Below, one piece after another: positions 38,522 through 49,273 of a stretch of 64,000 bases of DNA. This stretch comes from Salarias fasciatus (Eukaryota > Chordata > Actinopteri > Blenniiformes > Blenniidae): positions 10,668,843 to 10,732,842 of the forward strand of contig NC_043753.1 in the NCBI RefSeq assembly GCF_902148845.1. Reading direction: 5' to 3'. A model generated the notes under the pieces. It saw only the letters and a program-made list of their open reading frames with translations, had not been told where the DNA came from and searched no databases. The position numbers were made by a program, and so were the translations under genes. Every line of letters begins with the position of its first letter. Within the stretch, counting starts at the first letter, position 1.

Positions 38522-39339
38522 GTAAAATTACACGGAGCAGCATTTTGAATCTCTTCTCTGGGGATGACGAGCAAGGTAAACCACAATGCAATGTGTGGAA
38601 ATCCGGGTCATCAAACAAATTAAAGCACCAGATGAAAACTCATAACCGACAGTAACAGTATCAGATGTCAGAAAATAACGGATTGACTACACACTAATGA
38701 GGCTGATGTCTCTAATAGAGTCACGTGACGTTCATGAAGGAGCCAGTCTTTTGGGATTCTCTCTTTGATAGTTTTGGTAAATGGCTGAACTGTGAACTTC
38801 CCAGATCATCAAGACTGTCTCCTCGGGCACAAAACTATAGGCCCTCATTTAAACAAATATGTCTTTAGAATATTTAAAAGCTGTCCTAATAATCTTTGCA
38901 AGGACAATTCTGAAGTGTTGGAGAGATCCCCAAATCCCCACGCTGAATATGTGGAAGGCTCAAATGATGGAAGCAGCAATATGAGAGAAGATGTTGGTGA
39001 GACTGAGCAATCAAACTGATGTAATCAATGAGCAATGGGATGGTTTTGGCATATTTATATTAGAGGCTGAAATCTAGAATATATTAAGACAACTCTGATT
39101 TGATAAAAATGTGCTATATGAATGTATGTGATGCACCCGGATCACGGACTGCCCTTCACATATTTCTCTTTTGTCATTCAAAAACCTCCATTTCTTTTAG
39201 TTCTGTTTATTTGTTATTAGAGAAATGAAAACTTAATAAAATGTATAAAATTTGAATTAAAAAGAAAAAAAGAAAAAAAAGGAACAAGTGTTTTGAACGG
39301 CTCTTTCAAACGAACGGCTCCTCACGAGCTGGCTCCATT

Positions 39340-40060
39340 CAAAGAGCCAGAAATCCCAGCTCGACTCCAGACCAGCGGTCCTGACATCCATCCTCTGCCA
39401 CATGGAGGGAGTTGAGAGTCGTCAGCTGTTTGGTGAATTTGATGCTAAACTGGATCCACGTTTAACACTGTGAATAAAATCCCTGCTGCACCAAATCACT
39501 GACCTAAATTCAAATGAATGTCTGAAACCTTTCATCTAAAAACCAACTGTAGCGGCTCAATGACTGTAGACTGGTGAATCATTTCCCTTTGAAATGGAAA
39601 GAAGTACAAGAAGAGGAAGAACATGAAGCCAGGAGGAAATATTCAAGTAAATTACATCTATATTTTTAAAATTAATTTCTACCCCTGGAGTATTTCTGCT
39701 TTTGTGCACGTCTGCAAATAGTCAGGTGAATGAAAACTGTAAAAAAGACGATGGAACTTTAATTTAACCTTTTGGATTCCGATTAACAAGTCGAGGCCTC
39801 GTTTTCCAACACATTTCTGTGATTGAATCTGATCGAACCCACAAAATGGTGCAAACATCATTCTGCAATAATTCTTTTAAGTAAAGTTATATATTTCCTG
39901 TGGAAACTTTGTTAAAATAAAAACAAAGGAAGTGCTGAAGCTTGTCTTTACACTTCAATCATCAGTGTGACGACGTCAGTGCGGATTTTCATGTGTGTGC
40001 ACAAACACTGATGATGACAAGATAAGTACATCCTATTCGGTGAAGTTCTTGTGATAAATT
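39340..40060 (+). promoter_or_regulatory. Orphan receptor promoter block
   Basis: Reverse complement of 46900-47590 upstream of gene E. It includes GGAAGTG and TCATCAGTGTGACGACGTCA (about 39928-39977). It points to the right, but a SINE tail and LINE pieces follow instead of a receptor gene. Confidence 0.6.
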
Positions 40061-40061
40061 C

Positions 40062-40193
40062 TGCGGATGGACTGAGTACCTCGCATGGCAATCGGCTCCA
40101 CTGGTGGGTGATTTTCGATTACAGTGTAAAACGCCTTGGGCTCTGCTCAAGCAGTGTAAAAATCACTATATAAGTGTAGTCCATTTACCAATA
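40062..40193 (+). mobile_element. SINE tail fragment
   Basis: Resembles the 3' half of the SINE at 21415-21665, ending CTATATAAGTGTAGTCCATTT. The tRNA-like head is absent. Confidence 0.6.
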
Positions 40194-40740
40194 TCAAAAC
40201 ATTAGACACTGGACCAAGTACCCAGTTTTCCATGTCTCAACGTAGTTCTTTCTCACATGCAAATAAGAAACAGTAAATTGCATCAACAAATCAACACAAA
40301 TGACACTGAATTAATGAACCTCATATGGAAAGCATCAAGTTCCTCTTTATTTGAATCACATGAGAGATACTGTCTCATTTTGATGAGCATATTTTATCAC
40401 TGCAAGGGAGGAAGAGCGCTGACAGCCACTACTTCAGCAGAGGTACAGATCCAGCATTTAAAAGATAGGAAACATAAAGACACTTATTTAACTCTGTGAG
40501 AACTATTGGTTCTGACTTATGGAAAAAAGTGAAAAAGCATAAATTTCAGGGTTAGAGTGGAGATACTCTGGTGGATCTAAGTACATTGTGCAGGTCACCT
40601 TAACGCCTTCACACCCAGTTTAAATGAAAATGTTTCCTTCTGAAACACAGGAAGTTCTTCTATGCAGCTGCCAGAATTTTTCTTGGTCCCTCAAACTGAC
40701 ATGAATTGGATTTGGTTTTGTCTTTCAGACTGATCAACCT

Positions 40741-41540
40741 TGCTGATGCCTTTTCTCCATAGTTCACCTCAAGTGTTGTTAATTGGACACTTGATTCAGG
40801 CGATAAGATTTGCTGATGACCAGGCGACGATGGCAAGCACAGAAGAAGGCCTGCAGACCATCATGACGAGCCTCCGTTAAGTTGGAGAAAAGTACAAAAT
40901 TTGAATCAATCAAAACAAGAGCAAACTGATGAAGGTCAGTAAGAGAGGGAGGGGAAATGAGAATTACCATCAATGGAAGCACACTCGAACAAGTCAAGCA
41001 GTTCAAGTATCTAGGAAGTCTTATAACAGAAGATGGAGGTAGCGCGAGAGAGGCTTAGTGATGGCGAAAGAGGCATTCAATAGACACAACATCCTGCTTA
41101 TCAAAAACCTTGACAAGAGCCTAAAGAAAAGGATAGTCAAGACCTTAGTTTGGAGTGTGTTGACGTATGGATCTGAAATTTGGACACTGAGGAAGGCGGA
41201 AATTAAGAGGCTGGAAGGTCGCAAGATGTGGATGTGGAGAAGGATGGAGAGGATCAGCTGGACGGAAAGAGTAACGAATGAAGAAGTGTTGAGCAGAGTT
41301 AATAAACAACAAAAGCTAATTCAGTCCATCAGGAGGAGGAAGGCGAGATGGATTGGGCATATTCTGAGAAGTGAAGGGCGGCTGCGCGATACCATGGAAG
41401 GAAGATTCGAAGGGAGAAGACCGAGGGGCAGCAAGAGAGCGATGGTGCTGCACGACATAAGGAAGAAGCTACCAACAAATGAAGAGCATGGTGCAGAGGA
41501 GATACGACTGGAGAGTACTGACTGATGCCGGACCTGTCGA
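40741..41540 (+). mobile_element. LINE reverse transcriptase C-terminal fragment
   Basis: Contains 'IRFADDQATMAS' (catalytic FADD site) near 40800 in one frame, and in the frame from 41058 a C-terminal part with 'KTLVWSVLTYGSEIWTL', 'RRKARWIGHILR' and 'EGRRPRG'. These are typical ends of RTE- or Nimb-like LINE proteins. Frames are broken and the 5' part is gone. The clade is uncertain. Confidence 0.75.
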
Positions 41541-41783
41541 ATGACAGACCACTCAAGAGAGAGAATTCAATGTATTCCAGGTTGATTTGGCAACAGTTTA
41601 AAGAAGTCACAAGAACATTCTGACAATGTGAGGAGTAGAAAGTACAGATATTTGTGTCTGGAAGCAGGAAAAACAGGAAAAATAATCACCCAAATCAAAT
41701 GAAGTACTGCTATCTCCTCAAGTACAGTAGTAAAGTATCTGTACTTTATGACTTCACACCTCAGTAAATCCAACAGAATATTC

Positions 41784-44666
41784 TCATTTCTCCTTCACTT
41801 CAGCGTAAAGACAGTTGAGATCCTCGGGGTGGTCAGCAGTGTGTGTGGAGCTGTTTCCCGGCTGAGAGCCTCTGACCTCTGCGTACACAGTGTTCTCCTG
41901 CTTGCTTCTGATCTCAGACTTGGAGGACGGTTCAGGTTTCTGCTTGGAGAAGTGGATCTCTCCATAGTGGACGTTTTCTCCCTCTTCCTGAGGTTTTTCT
42001 GCAGGCTCTTCAGCAGCCAGCTCTTCACCTGTCTGACTCTGTGAAAACAGAAAAGATGATGAAGAAAGCCAGATTTCAACAATTAAAAGACATCAGAATA
42101 GATATTCAGCTTTGATTGAATGAGAGATTTGCAATAAACTGCTTCAGGTCACAAACTGTTCAGTGAATTTATTCAAACACATTTAGAACACTTGGTTTTT
42201 TTTTTTACTGAGTTGCATGAGAACAGATTTGAATATTTTTTCACCTGACCCACTTGCACAGTTGAAGTTGTGTTCTTTCTTCTCCTCCAACACATGAAGA
42301 AGCTGTAAAACAAGTCAAAAAATAATCTTCAAAATCAAAATTTGAGTCCTACAGAAAGACTGATGGTGACATTAATTTCTAGTCTGAAAATCAAAGCTGA
42401 CGTGTTTGTTCAGTATGGAGAATCTGTTTATTCCCGCTCTGTCTATATTTTTGTCACATCTTTGTTTCAGTATTTTCTTCCAACATTTTAAAGAAGCTAA
42501 TTAATCCTTTCTCTTAAATGAGTTTAGTTCTTAAAAGCTCCTCACTTCTAACCTGGACCCTATCATCACTTCCTCCGTCAGGTGTAAATTTTTGAACAGG
42601 ACATATTTCTCCTTCCTCAATGATTTCTCCAAAGCTGAAAGTGGGACAATCTGTTTTAGAGTTCATCTTGAATGTTTTTTGAGTAGGCTGTTCATTAAAG
42701 TAAGATTCACTCTGTTGATTAAAGGTACTCACTAAACACCGAGCAGCAGGCAGATGAACACGATGAGCCCAATAACTACTCCAATCATGGTGTTCAGATG
42801 CAGATCTGAGAGAAATAGTAAAATCTGGAGTCAATATCAGTGAAGTAAGTAGAGTTTGTTCTGTTCAACAGAACACACACTAACACACAGAACACACGAA
42901 CCAGTAGATAATATTTAGACAAGAGAATTTTGTAATAAAGCACCTGGCTCTCATTACCTGCTTCTCTCAAAAGATGAATCTGTTCTGAAGTCTGACGTCC
43001 CAGATGATTTGCAGCCACACAGTAATAAACTCCTCCTTCCGTCACATTAAAGCTGTAAAAGTCTCCTTCAGACACTCTGACTGCTCCATGATCACTGATC
43101 TTGAACCAGGTGTATCTGACAGCAGGTCTGGCTCTGCTGGAGCAGGTCAGGTTCACCCAGCTCCCTGCAGACACCAAACCTGATGGACTGATGGAGGCTG
43201 ACGTGTCTTTAGGAGCATCTGAGGGAGAAAAAGTGACTCTTGTTCACTTGATTGATCAGAAACATCTGAACTGTGATGTGCTGACAGGATCACTTACAAG
43301 AAACTCTGAGAGTGAGCTCTGCCACAGCTGTTTTCACATGTTGTCCTCCATCAACAGGATACACAGCAGAGCAGCTGAGCTTGAATCCATCATGTTGGTC
43401 TGACAGAGTGATGGTCTGCTGGATCTTAGTGGTTAAAGTTCCATCTGTGTTTTCCTCTGTTTGGCTGTGAGCATCTTGTTGGAGGCTCCAGGTGAGTCGA
43501 GGAGGGAGGTGTGGACAGGGAGTGGGAGCTGAGCAGGTTATAGTGACAGACTCCTTCTCCTTCAGCTCATTCTGATCACCTGAGACTTGTAATGTGGGCC
43601 TCGGAGGAGAATCTGCAGTTTCACACCAAACACACATTTTACATAAACAAATCCAAAAAGAGTAAAATAGTGCTGACAGAAAGGTGGCAGCTGGTCAAAC
43701 CACCAAGTGAGAATAGATTTCCAGCACTTTGGCTTAGATTTCTGTAATTTTGGAAACTGTAACAGTGTCATTACTGCAGGGAACATATTTGTTTGTTGTA
43801 ATTTTACTTCATGATTATCATTAGATACATTTAAATTGTCACCAAAACCCTAAATTTAATAACCTACATTTAATTTTGCTCCTTTTTTGTCTCAAGACCC
43901 TGAAATATTTTTATGTATTAACTTCTAAAATAATAGAAACATTTTTACCTTTAACTGTGATCTGAAGAGGATCACAAGCAGCTGTTGCTTTAAAAGGCAA
44001 GTTGATGATCCTGAAGTAGTATGTGTGTGTGTACTCTGTGGTTAAATTAAAAAACTCAGTGGTGCAGTTTTTCTCACGCAGGTTTCCTGTAATCTTCATT
44101 GGATATTTATTGTCTGTGTTTCTACTGTCATAAACCACTGAGTCAGGGTTGTTAAAATGAAAAGGATGATCTCTGATCCACATTGCAGAAGTTTCTCTTG
44201 TGCCGTCAAACCTCTCTGGATTGTCAAAGCTACATGGGATTTTTAAACAGGATCCACTCAGAGCCTCCATCTTCTGTGGTGTTTTAACATCCACTTTTGA
44301 TGGATAATCACAATCATCTGCAGCACCTGTAGAATGAAAACATACTTCAGCCACAATGTGATGCACTATGTTCACTTTTCACTGATGAGCAACAAGCAGA
44401 TCTCAAGCTCCCGTTCACTTCACTCCTGCACCAACAGTCAGTGAGCAAAAGCCACATGCACTGAAGAAAACATCCCCAAATAATGACTCAGTCTGCATTA
44501 CAGACACACACTGATCAGCCCGGACACAAGCCCTCATATTCTGAACAGCTTTCAAAACTGCAGCTGTTGATGATTCCAGCTCACCTGAGAGAAAGAAGAG
44601 ACTCAGAAACATGTTGACTGTCATCATGTTCACACACAGAGCCCACATGAAGCTCAGCACCGGCAT
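41784..44666 (-). CDS. Siglec-like inhibitory receptor E
   Basis: Minus-strand exons: 44585-44666 (signal peptide), 43949-44326 (V-set), 43298-43612 and 42958-43218 (C2), 42733-42805 and 42245-42302 (membrane), 41784-42038 (tail). Phases agree, 473 residues. The V domain has 'GSCLKIPC', 'KNCTTEF' and 'YYFRI'. The membrane exon is six bases shorter than in B at its start. The tail has 'VHYGEI', 'TVYAEV' and 'CLYAEV', the last two being good ITSM/ITIM-type motifs. It is the only receptor between the arms of the inverted duplication and is transcribed against gene D. Its 3' end lies close to the LINE fragment at 40741-41540. Confidence 0.87.
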
Positions 44667-45820
44667 CTGGAAACACACAACATGGCACTTCCTCTTCACA
44701 TTCACTCTGTCACAACTTTATTTTAAGATAAGTGCTTTAAAGAGCTTGATAGTTCACACTTAAAGTAACTTCCTGTGTTTCAGAATGGAGACTCAGCAGC
44801 AGAAAAATTAACTGACAATCTTTGAAGAAATAATAAATAAGTAGAAAAATATCTTGATGTAAAATGTCAAATGAATTTTTCTAATTTCACGAAATTATTT
44901 TTTTTTTTGAAAAGGGCCGTTGGTTTTTAAAATACCTTTTTTTCAAATGTACATGTAATTATCTGAAATTATAAAACTGCAAAAACCGTTGGATCTTTTT
45001 CTCCATGAATTTTCCATCAGAATTATGTTTATTGCCTGGTATAGTAGCCCTTACTAGGAATTAGTTGAGGTGGAAGGTGCAGAGACAAAACAAAATTAGA
45101 TATTTAAAGGGCACAAAAAATGGGCACAAGTATAAAATATAAATGAAGGCAGCGCAGACCAGAAGTGGGTCGTGGACCAGGACCTGAAGACGCCTCCTGT
45201 AAGTGGAGCAATTCTGTTCAATTTAAATAAAGATAAGAGCAAAATAGTCAAATACAAATGCAATAAATAAAAGTTGATAAATAAATAAAGAAATAAAGAA
45301 ATAAATAAATCAGAACATTAAGAGTATAAAATTGGGCTTAACATAAATTCGAACTGAAAATCCTACAACAGATAAAAGGGAAATTAGTGTAAAGTCTATT
45401 AAAAAGTGAGATCTTGAGTCTGCTTCTAAAACATTAACATCCTCTGCAGCATCAGGTTCCTCAGCAGGTTGTAAAGCTGCAAATCAGCCTCACAGCAGGT
45501 TCTTGTTTCAATGATGAAACAGACTCTGCTGGAGAACCTGATGGTTCTTGATGGTTCAAAACATAAAAGTAAATCTGCAGGATCAGAAGACACCAGACCA
45601 GGGAGAACTTTAAAGCTCTGGGCTTCAAATGGAGCCTTGAGGCGGAGCGGGAGCCACATTCGATTTTATGAATCTCCGAGGAGCATGTGTCCCAAACACA
45701 ACGTGAAACCAGCTCAAAATCATGAAGTTACACATTTATCTGTCTGGTTTGATGAAAGTAAAATATCGTACAACTTTCTGTGTTAACATGTCATGAAGTG
45801 AAATAGAAAAACAGTCTTAC
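44667..45820. other. First intron of gene E
   Basis: About 1.15 kb intron, including an AT-rich AAATAAAT-type simple repeat at 45225-45312. The part at 45430-45660 resembles intron 1 of B (11500-11660) and D (33960-34140). Confidence 0.6.
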
Positions 45821-47590
45821 CGAACACGTTCACAGCAGTCTGGTGTTTAGTGATCACAGCTTCACCGTTTCAAGAGTCGACTCAGAACTTCTCTTTTCTC
45901 CTCTGTTGTTTCTTCCCTTTTTCTTTCACTTGAAACAAAGTCGACTCCTTATTATAGAGAACGTTAGTCCAACTTATTTTTATATGAAGCCATAAAGTTC
46001 AAATTAAACACGACACAACTCAGGATGTGAATTTCAATCATGTTAATTTAGATCAGCTAATGTAGGGCTGTCAATAGATTACAGAATTAGGATTAGGGTT
46101 AGCCATAGGCTTAAAGAAAAGAAACAGGAGAGAAAACTGAGAACAGTTCTGAATCTTCTGTCTCATGAGTGCAGGGTTTTTTACTTTCATTGGGACAATG
46201 GACAATGATAAGATTTAGATTCTTCATTTGAAGCTTGAAAATGTTGAAAGTATCAACAACAAAAGAGCAGTGAAAACAGAGAAAACAAAATATGTCATCT
46301 TCTGCCACAGAGGCTGGTGAAGAATCCTCTCTGGATCGCTTCAAGTCACGATCCAAAGCTGATATGGATCAATGTCCCTGACCGTGGAGAACACCAAGAA
46401 ACTCTCAGACAAAATGTAGCGATTGACACCGATAAAAACAACCTGTTGTTTTGACAAAGAGCTGAGTTTTGAATTTACATGAAACTAAGTAAACTCCGCA
46501 TTACAGAGGACTTCAGTCAAACTAATTTTTGTATGAATCTAAAAAGTTCAGACTAAATGTAACACAACCGATCACTGCAGCAGCAGATCTTTAGAATTTA
46601 TCACAAGAACTTACCAGAACAGGATGTATTTATCTTGTCATCATCAGCACTAACGTCGTCACACTGCTGACTGAAGTGCAAAAACAAGGTTTTTTTTTTT
46701 ACTGTTTTCATTCATCTGACTATTCGCAGACGTACAAAAAACCAGAAATACTGCAGGAGAAGAATTTAGTTGTAAAAAGATAGATGTACTTTACTTGAAT
46801 ATATCCTCCTGGCTTCATGTTCTTCCTCTTCTTGTACTTCTTTCCATTTCAAAAGAAAATGATTCACCAGACTACAGTTATTGAGCCGCCCAGCCCATCC
46901 ACAGAATTTATCACAGAATAGGATGTATTTATCTCGTCATCATCAGCGTGTGAGCACACACGAAAAGCCGCACGAACGTCGTCACACTGATGACTGAAGT
47001 GTTCTTGTGCACTTCCTTTGTTTTTATTTATACTTCAACAAAGTTTCCACAGGAGAAGATCAAGTGTAACTTTACTTAAAGGAATTATTGCAGAATGATG
47101 TTTGCACCATTTTGTGGGTTCGATCAGATTCAATCACAGAAATATGTTGGAAAACGAGGCATTGACTTGTTAAGCAGAATCCAAAAGGCTAAATTAAAGT
47201 TCAATCGTCTTTTTTACATTTTCATTCACCTGACTATTTGCAGACGTGCACAAAACCAGAAATACTCCAGAGGTAGAAATTAATTTTAAAAAGATAGATG
47301 TAATTTACTTGAATATTTCCTCTTGGCTTCATGTTCTTCCTCTTCTTGTACTTCTTTCCATTTCAAAGGAGAATGATTCACCAGACTACAGTTATTGAGC
47401 CGCTAAAGTTGGTTTTTAGATGAAAGGTTTCAGACTTTTGTTTGAATTTAGGTCAGTGATTTGGTGCAGCAGGGGTTTTATTTACAGTGTTAAATGTGGA
47501 TCCAGTTTAGCATCAAGTTCAACAGCTGACCACTCTTAACTCCCTCCATGAATTGGCAGAGGATGGATGTCAGGACCGCTGGTCTGGAGC
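45821..47590 (-). promoter_or_regulatory. 5' UTR exon and doubled upstream block of gene E
   Basis: The 5' UTR exon begins at 45821 on the plus axis (donor GTAAGACT read on minus). Farther upstream the block with GTCGTCACAC and CTGACTGAAGTG occurs twice (46585-46890 and 46891-47400), so the distal control region is tandemly duplicated. The second copy keeps ACTTCCTTTG, the reverse of the ETS-like site, while the first lacks a clear one. Confidence 0.5.
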
Positions 47591-47865
47591 CCTTCACGTC
47601 TCTCACTTTTGTGTTTTTGCGGATCGGAATGATGGTTGATTCCCTCTACTGTTTTGGAACATATCAAGCTGCCACAATGTTATTCTAAACTGCTGTTAGC
47701 TGTAATTTTCAGTCAGAAGGCAAGAAGCTCAAAGATTTCAGTGTTCACAGCATTTCAGAAGCAGATCAGGAAGATTTCGATGCTGCACTAATTCTGGTCA
47801 GATGTCAGGATCTTTGACTGAAAGAAGACCATGTTGCGATGACGATCAGGGTTACCTAAGCAAGA

Positions 47866-48236
47866 TGGCGATTTGACCCATCTAAGATGGCCATTTGAAA
47901 CCCAGCACAGCCAATCCTGTCCTGTTTTCTCTCACATCACACCCTCACGCAAGTTAAGCCCCTCCCACAAGAACGTGTGACGAACGCCCCTCGACCAATC
48001 ACAGTTAGAGCCTCATGGGCTCTTCTGATTGGTCAAAGATACCTGGAGCTGTGGAGATTCCTTTTCAGCTCAGAACAGAGACAGATGGAAATGCTGCGCC
48101 CTCGCTGTAGTGCAATTATGCTGCACTCCTAAAAGATTATCAATGGATACTCTAACATTTAATCCAAATAAAACACAGAAAAATTAGAACTGACTAGCAA
48201 AATCCTGCCTACAGCACCTTTAAGCACTGATGATGT
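47866..48236. repeat. Possible TTAA-type non-autonomous DNA transposon
   Basis: A block starting AAGATGGCGATTTGACCC and ending CCTGCCTACAGCACCTTTAA. The ending looks like fish repeats that insert at TTAA. It is absent from the matching part of the left inverted arm, where a shorter spacer is found. The left boundary and target duplication were not established. Confidence 0.35.
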
Positions 48237-48340
48237 CAAAAATTAAAATTTAATATGTTCATCTTGTGGTTTCATAAAAGAAAGGAGTCAGAAAAGATGT
48301 TTGTTTTGTAGAACGTTTGTCGTAACATCAATGCGTTTTG

Positions 48341-48375
48341 TGTGTGCGCGTGTGTGTGTGTGTGTGTGTGTGTGT
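48341..48375. repeat. (TG)n microsatellite
   Basis: About 17 TG units with one interruption at its left end. Counterpart of the CA run at 38469-38520. Confidence 0.9.
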
Positions 48376-48874
48376 CAGTGGTGATGAGCTTAAAATCTCC
48401 CATCTTCTACTTGTGGCTCATCATCATCATATTTTCTTCACACCAGGATATTAAACCCTCAGTTAGTGATGAAAACATTTCTTTGTTTGCATCAGTTATT
48501 ATTTAATGTTTTACAATTTGATGACTTCAAAAATTCCATTAATCCAGTTTTGCATGAAAGGAAACACTTCTGTTGATAAAGAATTCAAACAACAATGAGA
48601 ACAAACAATACAGTAAAGATACGTGTTGCTCATGAAATAAACAACATGAAATAAAATACTTCAAATAAGAAATGCAGATTAAAGTAATTTAAATGCACAA
48701 AGAAAACATCAAGCTGTGAATCACGTGTCTGTTTATCCTCTACTGATGAGAACCACTTCACCTTTACAACACTGAAAAATAACATTGATCCACCAAACAG
48801 ATTTCACGACATGAATCACAAATACATCATTAGACATTATTAGAAAGAATAAACCACGTCACTGACGATGGATT

Positions 48875-49248
48875 TGTCACGGGTGCGGGATGGAAGAACC
48901 CACCAGCAGGCAGCCAGGTGAAGTTCAAAAACTCATTTATTTGCAAGAAACGGGAACAGTAATGAGCAGAGCAGAGGCAGACCAGGACACACAAGCAGGA
49001 CATGCAGACAGACCCACAACAAACCGACAAGGACAAGAGAGAAGAGCAGGGCTGAAGTAGGGGAAGACACAGGTGTGGCACATTAGGGAGATCACGAGAC
49101 AGGAGACCAGACAAGAGAACAAGAGGAGTAGGCAGGTGACCAGGCAGGAGAAAATGAGGGGCAGACAGGTCCAGGTGAGGCGGGGCAAACAAAGACAAAA
49201 CAGGCCCCCGAGCGCCTCCATCTGGTCACAGTGGTACAGGGCGTGACA
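48875..49248 (-). mobile_element. Solitary LTR (Gypsy-like) in the 3' UTR of gene F
   Basis: 374 bp with TGTCACG...CGTGACA ends, flanked by the 5-bp duplication GGATT (48870-48874 and 49249-49253). Read on the minus strand it has an AATAAA-type signal near its end, as LTRs do. No internal retroviral or Gypsy genes lie beside it. It is absent from the same site in the left inverted arm, so it is younger than the duplication. It lies just beyond the stop codon of gene F. Confidence 0.85.
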
Positions 49249-49273
49249 GGATTTAACATCTTCTCCTTGTGGC

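Larger units (their letters stand above)
37336..40060 (+). repeat. Left arm of 2.7-kb inverted duplication
   Basis: It contains the membrane and tail exons of gene D, its 3' region, a CA microsatellite and a receptor upstream block. The reverse complement is found at about 46900-49989. Both arms have the same order. Without the 374-bp LTR in the right arm the lengths are almost equal (2.72 and 2.71 kb). Confidence 0.85.

Noticed and set aside
42514-42660. Open frame 'GEIIEEGEICPVQKF' in a gene E intron
   Set aside because: It reads through from the membrane exon only by crossing a stop codon, and B and C lack a similar exon.
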